DNA of 64,000 nucleotides, taken from UBA4744 sp963718995. GTDB taxonomy: Bacteria; Actinomycetota; Acidimicrobiia; Spongiisociales; UBA4744. The position numbers and the translations under genes are program-made. The notes under the pieces were generated by a model that worked only from the letters and a program-made list of their open reading frames with translations, was not told where the DNA came from and ran no database searches. Of the stretch, positions 18,577-26,214 are shown piece after piece (the stretch's first letter is position 1; every line of letters starts with the position of its first letter). The stretch covers positions 5,173 through 69,172 of the forward strand of contig CAVRAP010000018.1 of the NCBI GenBank assembly GCA_963718995.1, read 5' to 3'.

Positions 18577-18605
18577 ATTGTATAACCTGAGTGAGGTATT
18601 GTCAT
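18577..18605 (-). promoter_or_regulatory. Predicted dnaK promoter
   Basis: Read on the minus strand, ATGACA and TACAAT are separated by 17 bases and lie 47-75 bases upstream of the dnaK ATG, a good housekeeping-sigma promoter. Half sites resembling HAIR (CTTGAG upstream; ACTCAGG in the spacer) flank or overlap it. Their spacing is not the 7 bases of known HspR operators, so HspR binding here is only plausible. Confidence 0.5.
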
Positions 18606-18663
18606 ATTTCATATTTCTCAAGATTCTTTGCCCACTCCTTGACGTCCGGGCCACGATTCGATA

Positions 18664-18695
18664 CGATACATAGATAGACATCGATATATAGGAGG
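18664..18695 (+). promoter_or_regulatory. AT-rich leader of arsM with possible ArsR-type site
   Basis: The stretch CGATACATAGATAGACATCGATATAT before the AGGAGG (18690-18695) of arsM is strikingly AT-rich for this genome and contains ATCGATAT/CGATACAT half sites like those bound by ArsR/SmtB repressors. No arsR gene is adjacent, so operator function is a guess. Confidence 0.3.
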
Positions 18696-18701
18696 TCGGT
18701 C

Positions 18702-19427
18702 GTGGCCGATATCAAAGAAGCGGTTCGCAAGCGCTACGCCACTGCCGCGTTGCAGGTTCGGGAAACCGGGTCGTGCTGTGGGCCCGATCCGGCCGCCAGC
18801 GATGGCCTCGGTGCCGAACTGTACGCAGCCCTCGAAACGGACGGAATCCCGGACACGGCGCGTCTGGCCTCCCTCGGTTGTGGCAACCCGACTGCCGTCG
18901 CCTCTCTGGCGGCCGGGGAAGTGGTGCTCGATCTCGGTTCCGGTGGGGGACTCGACGCCTTCCTCTCGGCCCGCCGGGTCGGACCTTCCGGCAAGGTGTA
19001 TGGATTGGACATGACCGACGAGATGCTGGAGCTGGCTCGTTCCAACCAGGCAGAAACCGGTCTCGAGAACGTTGAGTTCTTGAAAGGTGAGATCGAAGCC
19101 ATACCGCTGCCGGACGATTCGATCGACGTGATCATCTCCAACTGTGTGATCAACCTGTCTGTCGACAAGCCGGGCGTGTTTACGGAGGCGCACCGGGTGC
19201 TCAGACCGGGCGGCCGATTCGCCGTCACCGACATTGTCACCACGCGGCCCTTCACGAAGGAGGAGCAGTCCGACCTGGCTTCCTGGACCGGATGCCTGGC
19301 CGGCGCTCTTTACAAAGATGACTTTGTGGCTGGCCTTGAGGGAGCGGGCTTCCACGATGTCGTGATGGAGATCACCCACGACGTAGCGCCCGACGCCGTC
19401 AGCGCCATCATCCGGGCGATTGCCTGA
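18702..19427 (+). CDS. arsM: Arsenite S-adenosylmethionine methyltransferase ArsM
   Basis: ArsM methylates As(III) to mono-, di- and trimethyl species, which detoxifies arsenic or makes it volatile. The 241-residue product has the SAM motif VVLDLGSGGGLDAFLSA (residues 74-90) and the cysteine set expected for As(III) binding: C25/C26 (SCCGPDP), C60 (SLGCGNP), C148 (SNCVINLS) and C198 (WTGCLAG). AGGAGG sits 6 bases before the GTG start. No other ars genes are adjacent. It is divergent from dnaK. Confidence 0.93.
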   Translation: MADIKEAVRKRYATAALQVRETGSCCGPDPAASDGLGAELYAALETDGIPDTARLASLGCGNPTAVASLAAGEVVLDLGSGGGLDAFLSARRVGPSGKVYGLDMTDEMLELARSNQAETGLENVEFLKGEIEAIPLPDDSIDVIISNCVINLSVDKPGVFTEAHRVLRPGGRFAVTDIVTTRPFTKEEQSDLASWTGCLAGALYKDDFVAGLEGAGFHDVVMEITHDVAPDAVSAIIRAIA

Positions 19428-19731
19428 GCGGAACTCCAGGCTTCCGACACTAGATTTCGCTCCAGAGCAGCTCGTTGATGATCCGCAACGGACTGTCGAC
19501 GACAGCCGGCGGTTTCGGTGCAGTCGACGCGGTCGCGGGCGGCGTAGTAGCCGATCTGGTTGAGCTGGACAAACAAACGGTCATGAGGCCATTGTCGGTT
19601 GAGGGTTGCTGCTCCAGCGCCGTCTCACGTTTGCGCGTCAGCTCCACATGACGACTTCCTAGACGAACTGTCTTGTCTTTTGGACAGACTGTCTTTACTC
19701 TTCACGCAAGTCTTTGAAGGAGTCACGTTCG
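19428..19731. other. Intergenic region, no convincing gene
   Basis: About 300 bases between arsM and the ABC fragment. A 65-codon frame on the minus strand (19450-19647) has no recognisable homology, no good ribosome-binding site and a Thr/Pro/Ala-rich composition, so I do not call it a gene. The right end carries the operator-like palindrome at 19683-19693. Confidence 0.4.
19683..19693. promoter_or_regulatory. Operator-like palindrome GACAG-A-CTGTC
   Basis: The perfect palindrome GACAGACTGTC lies 39 bases before the ABC ATPase start, with a further CTGTC at 19668-19676. Palindromes of this kind before DrrA-type exporters are commonly bound by TetR-family repressors. No tetR gene is next to it. 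Confidence 0.4.
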
Positions 19732-20406
19732 ATGACGGCATTCACGAAAGGCACGCCGGTGATTGTCGCCGAGGGACTGCACAAGTCCTATGGCGATATT
19801 GCGGCTGTGGTTGATTTGAGTTTTGAGGCATGGGCGGGGAGTGTCTTCGCTCTGTTGGGACCCAACGGAGCAGGCAAGACCACCACCATCAACATGCTCA
19901 CGACGCTGCTCCCCATCGACAGGGGCAAGGCGTCGGTGGCCGGGTTCGACTTGACCAGCGAGCCAGACTCAGTTCGTCAGGTGATTGGATTGGCCGGGCA
20001 AGCTGCCGCGGTTGATGAGAAACTCACCGCTAGGGAGAACCTGGAGCTGTTTGGTCGTCTCTACAAGATCCCCAAGACCGAGCGCCGCATCCGGTTAGAA
20101 GAGCTCATCGGGCGTTTCCGGATGACCGAGTACGCCGACCGCCCGGTCAGCACCTATTCAGGAGGACAGCATCGGCGGCTCGATGTGGTCGCCAGCCTGA
20201 TCGCTAATCCGCTGGCCCTGTTTCTCGATGAGCCAACGACCGGCCTCGACCCTCGCAGCCGGGTTGAGCTATGGGAGGAGATCCACGGATTGGCCGACGC
20301 GGGAACGGCCGTCGTGCTTACGACGCAATACCTCGAGGAGGCCGACCGGTTGGCCGACTACATCTTGATCATGGCTAGCGTCAGATCAACAAGGCCGCGA
20401 GGAGGA
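19732..20406 (+). pseudogene. Truncated DrrA-type ABC ATPase, fused in frame to ALDH
   Basis: The first 220 or so codons encode an ABC-2 exporter ATPase of the daunorubicin-resistance type: Walker A GPNGAGKT at 43-50, signature YSGGQHRRLDV, Walker B LALFLDEPTTGLDP and the family's TTQYLEEAD switch. After LADYILIM the usual C-terminal 90-100 residues are missing, and the frame passes through about 16 unrelated residues into the aldehyde dehydrogenase without a stop. No permease gene follows. Most likely a deletion joined a broken exporter operon to the ALDH gene; a 700-residue chimera is formally possible. AAGGAG lies 9 bases before ATG 19732. Confidence 0.75.
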
Positions 20407-20409
20407 AGC

Positions 20410-21858
20410 ATGACCGCGCAGCTCTACATCGATGGAACGTGGACGGACGCCGCAGAAGGCGCCGTGCTGGAGACCAGGAACCCCGCAACCGGGGAGGTCA
20501 TCACCAACTATGCGGCCGGATCATCCGCGGACGTCGATAGGGCAGTGGCTGCCGCTCGGAGGGCTTTCGACGATGGCCCGTGGGGGCCAGACTCCTCGCC
20601 GCGCGAGCGCGCCACGATTCTGTTTCGCGCCGCCGAGATCATGCGTCGCGATCGGGAGAAGCTGGCCGAACTCGAAACCCGCGACAACGGCAAGCTGTAC
20701 TCCGATGCGCTCGAGGACATCGACGAATCGGCCTTCATGTTCGAGTACTACGCCGGTTGGACCACAAAAGTCATGGGCTCGATTCCGCCGGTCGGACCGG
20801 ACGCCATGAGTCTGATCGTCAAGGAGCCGATCGGTGTAGCAGCCTTGATCACTCCGTGGAACTACCCGGTGATGATGGCCAGCCAGAAGATCGCTCCGGC
20901 TCTCGCCGCCGGATGTACCGCCATTCTCAAGCCGGCGTCACCGACCCCGCTCACCGCGCTCGAGCTGGCCAGGATTCTCGAGGAGGCCGGTCTCCCGCCG
21001 GGGGTGTTCAACGTCGTGAACGGACCGGGGTCAAGCATCGGCGATGCTCTCGTGACCCACCCGGGTGTGGACAAGATCTCCTTCACCGGATCGGATGAGG
21101 TGGGAAAGCGGATCACCAAGCTGGCGGCCGAGACCATGAAGCGAGTGACCATGGAACTTGGCGGTAAGTCCCCCAACCTGGTGTTCTCCGATGCCACCCT
21201 CGCAGCTGCCTACGAGGGGAGTGCCATCGGGGTGTTCTACAACCAGGGCGAGGTGTGCTCGGCCGGTTCGCGAGTGCTGGTCGAACGGTCGATCTACGAC
21301 GAAGCGCTGGAAGCTATGAGTCAATACGCTGCCGACCTGAAGCTCGGCGATGGTATGGACCCCGAAACAACGATGGGCCCGCTCGTGACCGCCCAGCACC
21401 GCGATCGGGTCCAGAAGTACATCGAGATCGGGAAAGAATCTGGAGCCCGTCTGGTCTTTGAGGGACAGGTGCCTTCTGCTCCCCACCTGGCCGGCGGTTA
21501 CTTCGTGCCGCCAACCATCTTCGCCGACGTCGATAACCAGATGACTATCGCCCGCGAAGAGATCTTCGGTCCCGTGATGGCCGTCATCCCCTTCGATGAC
21601 GTCGATGATGCCATCCGGATCGCCAACGACTCGATCTACGGGCTGGCGGCTTCGGTGTGGACCAACAACATCACCAAGGCGCTCAAGGTTTCGAAAGCTC
21701 TCCGGGCCGGCATCGTTTGGATCAACGACACCCAACCCGCCCCCTCGGAAGCCATGTGGGGCGGCTACAAGCAATCCGGGGTCGGCCGGGAGCTGGGCCC
21801 GTTTGGCCTCGAGTCCTTCCTCGAGACCAAACACATCTACATCAACCTCGAGGGATAA
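20410..21858 (+). CDS. NAD(P)-dependent aldehyde dehydrogenase
   Basis: This complete 482-residue aldehyde dehydrogenase oxidises an aldehyde to its acid. Motifs are the N-terminal YIDGTWTDA...TRNPATGEVI, the cofactor-site PWNYPVMMASQKIAPALAAG, FTGSDEVGKRI, the catalytic glutamate in MELGGKSPNLVF, the nucleophile cysteine in NQGEVCSAGSR, and EEIFGPVMAVIPFDD. It resembles betaine/phenylacetaldehyde-type enzymes, but the substrate is not determined. GGAGGAAGC directly before ATG 20410 is a strong ribosome-binding site, so it is probably translated on its own although the frame is open to the ABC fragment upstream. Confidence 0.93.
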   Translation: MTAQLYIDGTWTDAAEGAVLETRNPATGEVITNYAAGSSADVDRAVAAARRAFDDGPWGPDSSPRERATILFRAAEIMRRDREKLAELETRDNGKLYSDALEDIDESAFMFEYYAGWTTKVMGSIPPVGPDAMSLIVKEPIGVAALITPWNYPVMMASQKIAPALAAGCTAILKPASPTPLTALELARILEEAGLPPGVFNVVNGPGSSIGDALVTHPGVDKISFTGSDEVGKRITKLAAETMKRVTMELGGKSPNLVFSDATLAAAYEGSAIGVFYNQGEVCSAGSRVLVERSIYDEALEAMSQYAADLKLGDGMDPETTMGPLVTAQHRDRVQKYIEIGKESGARLVFEGQVPSAPHLAGGYFVPPTIFADVDNQMTIAREEIFGPVMAVIPFDDVDDAIRIANDSIYGLAASVWTNNITKALKVSKALRAGIVWINDTQPAPSEAMWGGYKQSGVGRELGPFGLESFLETKHIYINLEG

Positions 21859-21862
21859 CCCA

Positions 21863-21913
21863 CGTTTTGGCGCTCAACAAGCTCGATATTCGAGCAAGTT
21901 AGGCGCCAAAACG
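21863..21913. repeat. GGCGCCAAAAC palindromic element, copy 2
   Basis: Imperfect 23-bp inverted repeat (left 21863-21885, loop ATATT, right 21891-21913; four mismatches) between the convergent ALDH and CYTH genes. The right arm contains the last codons and stop of the CYTH gene, so the element supplies the C-terminal residues DRFGA. Confidence 0.75.
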
Positions 21914-22388
21914 GTCTTGGTCGCTCCAGGTTGAGAACGGCCTCGCGACGAGGGCGGCGTTGAAATAGCGGGGGTTGCCGGTGACTTCTTGGCCGATCCA
22001 CGGCGGGAGATCGATGAGCTGATCCTCGGACTCGAGCTCCACCTCGGCCAGAACCAGTCCGTGGTTCTCTCCGAAGAACTCGTCGACCTCCCACTCCAGA
22101 CCCGCGCGAGGAATGCGAGAACGCCGTTTCTCGATCAGGGGGCGAAGGCATAGCTCGTCGAGGAGCTCGCGGGCGTCGTCGATCGGGATCTCATACTCGT
22201 ACTCGGCCCGGGAGGCTCCTACCGAAACGCCCTTGATCGTGAGAAACCCGCGGTCGCCGATCGTCCTGACCCGGACCGTGCGTTCCTTCACGGTAGAAGA
22301 GATATCCCTGCCGGTATTCGATGCTCTCGCCCAGATCCCGCCATGTATCTGCGGAGGTGAGGAACTTCCGTTCGATCTCGATGCCCAT
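21899..22388 (-). CDS. CYTH domain protein, one frameshift
   Basis: This CYTH-superfamily protein (triphosphate tunnel metalloenzyme, class IV adenylyl cyclase/thiamine-triphosphatase-like) is 162 residues after correction. The signature MGIEIERKFL opens it. Charged tunnel strands follow (TVKERTVRVRTIGDRGFLTIKG, EYEYEIPIDDARELLDEL, WEVDEFFGENHGLVLAEVELESED). Bacterial relatives act as triphosphatases, often on inorganic triphosphate. A one-base insertion near 22297 splits the N-terminal 33 residues from the rest. AGGAGG lies just upstream of the ATG. The C-terminus ends inside the palindromic element. Confidence 0.83.
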
Positions 22389-22584
22389 GCCGCCTCCTTC
22401 ACACCCCGACGTTGGTCTGTTCACTGACCCTCACACCCGGCGGCGTGGAGTGCGCGGTCAACCGACTGGCCGGCTCGGTGAGATCCGGCGCCCACGCCTG
22501 GCGCTCAAATCGGGGAGTCATGAAGCGAACGGTAGCCTCCGGGATTTCCGTGTGCCCGAAGGGGTCTTGGCGAGCGAGCGACGC

Positions 22585-22615
22585 GAGAGGAGGGGCCAAT
22601 ACGGCCCCTCCTCTC
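22585..22615 (-). terminator. 13-bp hairpin terminator
   Basis: A perfect stem GAGAGGAGGGGCC / GGCCCCTCCTCTC with a 5-base loop lies about 40 bases downstream of the minus-strand gene ending at 22655. The 22389-22654 interval holds nothing else I can support. Confidence 0.7.
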
Positions 22616-22654
22616 CTGTTCCTTGCTGTGTCGCCGCCTGGTTGGGCCGCCAAG

Positions 22655-24163
22655 CTACGGAAGTCTCCCGATCCAGATCTGGTTCGGCTCTGAAATGAAC
22701 TCCGAATCCTGTATGGGGGCGTTCGGATCATAGGGCTGGACGGCGGCCAGAGCCATGTTGTCGACTACCGCCAGCGCCGTGACTCGTGTACCGGCTCCGA
22801 AGGCTTCGTCGAGCGGCTGAATGCTCCATGAGGTCCCATCCTGTGAGAAAAGGAGGAGCGATTCCTGGTCGGCAGCATCTGTGGCAGGAAACGCCTCGAG
22901 CAGGATGCCGAATTCGCCGCCGGGAAGCATCTCGACCCATGACCCGAGCCGATACATCGAGGGCAGATACCGCAGAAGGGTGTCGAGCTCCAGACGCTTC
23001 CAATCCTGACCGTCGGGCGACGCCCAGGCTGCCTGGCCGTCGTGGTCGATTGCGAGAATCTGCCCGTTCCAGTACGTTGGAGAACGGAGCCAGCCGGCTC
23101 CCGGCCCGGAGACCTCCCGGTTTTCCCACGTCCGCCCGTCCTGAGAGAACCACACGCCGGGATCCCCCGAGCCACCCAGGAGGCCGAGGGCGAAGAACCC
23201 GTCAGGGGTACCGACGATCCGGTCCGCGCCGATATCGGAACCGTCTCCAAACGGTCGTTCGATCAGTTCCCAAGAGGAACCGCCATCAACGGAAATCCAC
23301 CCCACGAGAGCGCCCGAGAACCAGTCGCCGGCCATTGCCTGCCGCACGTCATCCGGCACGCCAAGCTCGGTGAGGGTGGTTTCGAATAGTTCCTCTTTGT
23401 CGGAAGTGGTGACGATCACTTGCTCGCCTTCGACGATCGACCACTGGTACTGGTCGTTCAGGAAGGTCTCAACTGAGATGCCCATGACCGGAGCCAATCG
23501 CTCCTGAAGGGGGACTCCGAGGAACAAACGCCCGAGCACAAGGATCTCGTCATCGGATACCGCCAGGTCGAGCACATGCGCTGTCCAGTTCACGGCGGGA
23601 TCGGAGAGAGTGAGTGCCGGCAGCGGAAGCGCCGCACCTTCCCAGGATCGGCCCTCTGCCGACGACCACACGGTTGCGATCGTTGGCGCATACGGGTTCC
23701 CCGGCTCGCTGCTGGGCATTCCTGCCGCCAGCAGCCCGTTGTCGACGGCCGCGATGTGTTCGGTGAGGAAGTCGGCTTGCACCCGGTTCCAGGTCTGGCC
23801 ATCGGCGGAAACCCAGCCAATCGTCGTTTCCGGTCCGGTGGTACCCAATGCAAAGAGCCCGCCGGCGAAGGGTGTGATGCCGACTATCTGCTCATTGGCT
23901 CGAGCGTCGATATTCACCTCTTCCCAGGTCAGTTTTGGTCCATCCGATCGGACTGGATTCCCGGCAAAGTCAGGCGGCGAATTGAGCAAGGTGGTGCCGG
24001 TCACGGCGGCCGCGACTACGACCAGTACTCCGACAAGAGTTGCGAAGCGGTGTGCACGGATCTGGTCGGCGCGGTGCCGGACCGTCTCCACCGGTGGGGT
24101 TTGCGTAATGATGGTTGTGCCTTTCGATCTGAGCAGAGTCCGGAGGTCTTGTTCTGTGTTCAT
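22655..24163 (-). CDS. Membrane-anchored beta-propeller-like protein, sigma factor partner
   Basis: This 502-residue protein has a basic cytoplasmic N-terminus (1-38), one membrane helix (about 41-62) and a large extracytoplasmic domain. The domain has repeated W-x-S-x-DG-x-x-W blocks (for example SADGQTWNRV, SVDGGSSWEL, SQDGRTWENR, SPDGQDWKRL, SQDGTSWSIQ), which suggests a five- or more-bladed sialidase/BNR-like propeller. It overlaps the ECF sigma gene by 4 bases, so it may sense an extracellular signal and control that sigma factor. The short cytoplasmic part lacks a recognisable anti-sigma zinc motif, so an anti-sigma role is inference. Confidence 0.7.
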   Translation of the reverse strand: MNTEQDLRTLLRSKGTTIITQTPPVETVRHRADQIRAHRFATLVGVLVVVAAAVTGTTLLNSPPDFAGNPVRSDGPKLTWEEVNIDARANEQIVGITPFAGGLFALGTTGPETTIGWVSADGQTWNRVQADFLTEHIAAVDNGLLAAGMPSSEPGNPYAPTIATVWSSAEGRSWEGAALPLPALTLSDPAVNWTAHVLDLAVSDDEILVLGRLFLGVPLQERLAPVMGISVETFLNDQYQWSIVEGEQVIVTTSDKEELFETTLTELGVPDDVRQAMAGDWFSGALVGWISVDGGSSWELIERPFGDGSDIGADRIVGTPDGFFALGLLGGSGDPGVWFSQDGRTWENREVSGPGAGWLRSPTYWNGQILAIDHDGQAAWASPDGQDWKRLELDTLLRYLPSMYRLGSWVEMLPGGEFGILLEAFPATDAADQESLLLFSQDGTSWSIQPLDEAFGAGTRVTALAVVDNMALAAVQPYDPNAPIQDSEFISEPNQIWIGRLP

Positions 24164-24714
24164 CTCCGTTCCTCCATGTGTACGTTGAGGCGGGTCAAGC
24201 CCCGACTGAGTCGGCTCTTGACCGTTCCTTTGGGTATTTGCAGGGCGAGGGCGATGTCATCGAGCGACCAGTCTGCGTAGTAGCGGAGCACCACGACGGA
24301 CCGGTATTCGATGGGTAGCCCTGCCATCGCTTGGACAAGAGTCGGATCAGATCCGACCGGGTCGGTAGAGGGTTCGTCGACATAGAGACCGCCGACTTCT
24401 CGGCGTCGCTTTCTCAGCCACGACCTTGCCCAATTGAGTCCGACCCGGTACGCCCAGCCCTCTGGGTTGCGGTACTGAGCGACAGTGTTCCATCGCTGAA
24501 ATGTGCGGGCCATCGCCTCATCTGTGGCGTCGGTCGCCAGGTCGACATTGCCGAGCGTGAGTGAAAGCACTCGAATCAGCGTGTCCCGATGGTTTCGGTA
24601 GAAGTCGTCGAAGCTTCTCGAAAAGGCTTGGTGTTCGGTGATGGCGGCGTCCATGTCGCCACTAGACGCATGACCCCCCGGTGGGGTTCCCGGGTTTCTT
24701 TTCTTTTCGGACAT
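24160..24714 (-). CDS. ECF-type RNA polymerase sigma factor
   Basis: This 184-residue sigma-70-family protein resembles the SigE/ECF groups of Actinobacteria. Region 2 (SFDDFYRNHRDTLIRVLSL ... ATDEAMARTFQRW) and region 4 (LPIEYRSVVVLRYYADWSLDDIALALQIPKGTVKSRLSRGL) are complete. The first 20 residues are poorly conserved, so ATG 24654 (MDAAITEHQAF) is a possible start. Translation is coupled to the membrane protein that follows. The upstream region is shared with the divergently transcribed MarR-type regulator. Confidence 0.88.
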   Translation of the reverse strand: MSEKKRNPGTPPGGHASSGDMDAAITEHQAFSRSFDDFYRNHRDTLIRVLSLTLGNVDLATDATDEAMARTFQRWNTVAQYRNPEGWAYRVGLNWARSWLRKRRREVGGLYVDEPSTDPVGSDPTLVQAMAGLPIEYRSVVVLRYYADWSLDDIALALQIPKGTVKSRLSRGLTRLNVHMEERR

Positions 24715-24846
24715 GCGGTCGATGATTGTATTCGGTTGTCTTGAGGGTCTTCGGGCCGGGTCGGACGCGGTCGCCCAGGTCCCAACCCTGGTCGACGGGG
24801 CACTGGATTGGGCCGATGTCCTCTATCTTCTCCGATTCGAGACTGA

Positions 24847-24872
24847 TAACGTTCATAACGTTCATAACGAAC
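24847..24872. promoter_or_regulatory. Repeated AACGTTCAT operator before the MarR/GbsR-type gene
   Basis: TAACGTTCA is repeated directly at 24847-24855 and 24856-24864, followed by TAACGAAC; the array also reads as GTTC...GAAC inverted half sites. It sits 20-45 bases before the regulator start, so it is a likely autoregulatory operator for the exporter operon. Confidence 0.45.
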
Positions 24873-24892
24873 TGAATGTTGTGGAGGGCGCA

Positions 24893-25354
24893 GTGGACGA
24901 TCGTGACAAGCGCTGGGCTGCGATGCACGAGCGGCTCACCAGGATGCTCGAAGAGGTCGGGTTTCCCCACACGGTCGCGCGGGTCTATACGGCTCTCACC
25001 CTGGCCGAAGGCGAAGGGCTTTCCACCAGCCAATTGGTTGAAGAACTCGGGGTGAGCAAGGCTTCTGTGAGCAACGCCACGCAGTTTCTGGTCGGGATCG
25101 AGTTGGTTGAGCGATATCGAGTCAGGGGATCACGCGAGGCTCACAACCGGATCATCAAGGGTGTCTGGGGCACCATCCTGGCCAAGAAGTTCGCGGCGAT
25201 CGGGTACATCCGCCGCACCTCCGAAGAGGCGTTGCTTCTGGATCCCGGCGACGAGGCCCGGCAACGCCTTGCCGAGATGCACGACGTGTACTCCTTCTTT
25301 GAGAGAGAATTCGAGACGGTCATGGACCGTTGGAACGGGAGGATGAACACATGA
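24893..25354 (+). CDS. GbsR/MarR-family transcriptional regulator
   Basis: This winged-helix regulator of about 153 residues has the HTH segment LSTSQLVEELGVSKASVSNATQFLVGIELVERYRVRGSRE (about 50-90). It resembles GbsR/MarR regulators found before ABC exporters. GTG 24893 is chosen because GGAGGG precedes it; ATG 24923 is the alternative. Its stop overlaps the ATPase start by 4 bases, so it is the first gene of the exporter operon and probably represses it until a ligand binds. Confidence 0.82.
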   Translation: MDDRDKRWAAMHERLTRMLEEVGFPHTVARVYTALTLAEGEGLSTSQLVEELGVSKASVSNATQFLVGIELVERYRVRGSREAHNRIIKGVWGTILAKKFAAIGYIRRTSEEALLLDPGDEARQRLAEMHDVYSFFEREFETVMDRWNGRMNT

Positions 25355-26214
25355 CGGACGCCGCCATCAAGGTCGACAACGTCACCTTTGCCTACGGTGA
25401 CCTCGAAGCGGTCCGGGGTATCAGCTTTGAGGTTGCACCGGGCGAAATCCTCGGCTTTCTTGGACCAAACGGGGCAGGCAAGTCGACAACCATCAAGATC
25501 CTCACCGGCCAGCTGACGCCCAAGTCCGGTACGGCTCAAGTGCTTGGTGTCGATGTGACTCAGGACGATCCCGTTGTGCAGGCGCAGATCGGAGTGTGTT
25601 TCGAGGAGAAGAACCTCTACGACAGCATGTCCGGCCAGGAGAACCTCAAGTTCTACGCCAGCCTCTTCGGGATCAAGGATCTGGACACCGATGAACTGCT
25701 GCGGAGGGTTGGCCTCGCCGACCGGGCCAAGGATCGTGTGGCGAAGTACTCCAAAGGCATGAAGCAACGCCTCATGATGGCCAGGACCCTGGTCAACACG
25801 CCCAAGGTCCTGTTTCTGGATGAACCGACCGACGGCCTGGACCCTGTTTCGTCACAGGCCATCCGCAAACTCATCCAGCAGGAAGCCGACCGGGGAGCGG
25901 CGGTATTGCTCACCACCCACGACATGAACGAGGCCGACGAGCTATCCAATCGTGTCGCTTTCATCAACGAGGGCAAGTTGTATGCGATCGACACTCCCGA
26001 GGCTTTGAAACTCAAGCACGGGAAACGGTCGATTCGGGTTCGCACCCGGGAGGGTGCAGGCGTCAACGAGCAGATCGTCTCTCTCGAGGACGCCGGCGCC
26101 GGTGACGTGCTGCGGTCGGCCGTCGGTTCGCCGGACTTGATGACGATCCACACCGAAGAAGCCACGCTCGAGCACATCTTCATTCAGATGACGGGGAGGG
26201 GGTTCGAGGGATGA
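25351..26214 (+). CDS. ABC-2 exporter ATP-binding protein
   Basis: This 287-residue ATPase drives an ABC-2 type exporter. Walker A is GPNGAGKS near residue 38, the Q-loop is in VCFEEKNLYD, the signature is YSKGMKQRL, and Walker B is VLFLDEPTDGLDP with H-loop LTTHDMNEAD. The C-terminal 70 residues are the usual extension. ATG 25351 follows GGGAGG and overlaps the regulator stop. It overlaps the first permease by 4 bases. The substrate is unknown; NatA-like sodium or drug export are possibilities. Confidence 0.92.
   Translation: MTDAAIKVDNVTFAYGDLEAVRGISFEVAPGEILGFLGPNGAGKSTTIKILTGQLTPKSGTAQVLGVDVTQDDPVVQAQIGVCFEEKNLYDSMSGQENLKFYASLFGIKDLDTDELLRRVGLADRAKDRVAKYSKGMKQRLMMARTLVNTPKVLFLDEPTDGLDPVSSQAIRKLIQQEADRGAAVLLTTHDMNEADELSNRVAFINEGKLYAIDTPEALKLKHGKRSIRVRTREGAGVNEQIVSLEDAGAGDVLRSAVGSPDLMTIHTEEATLEHIFIQMTGRGFEG

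Noticed and set aside
18577..18640. HAIR (HspR) operator upstream of dnaK
   Set aside because: CTTGAG and ACTCAGG half sites are present but about 23 bases apart instead of 7, so I report only a promoter with HAIR-like half sites.
22399..22731. A 110-codon minus-strand frame between the CYTH gene and the propeller protein
   Set aside because: It spans a strong hairpin terminator and has arginine/proline-rich non-coding composition.
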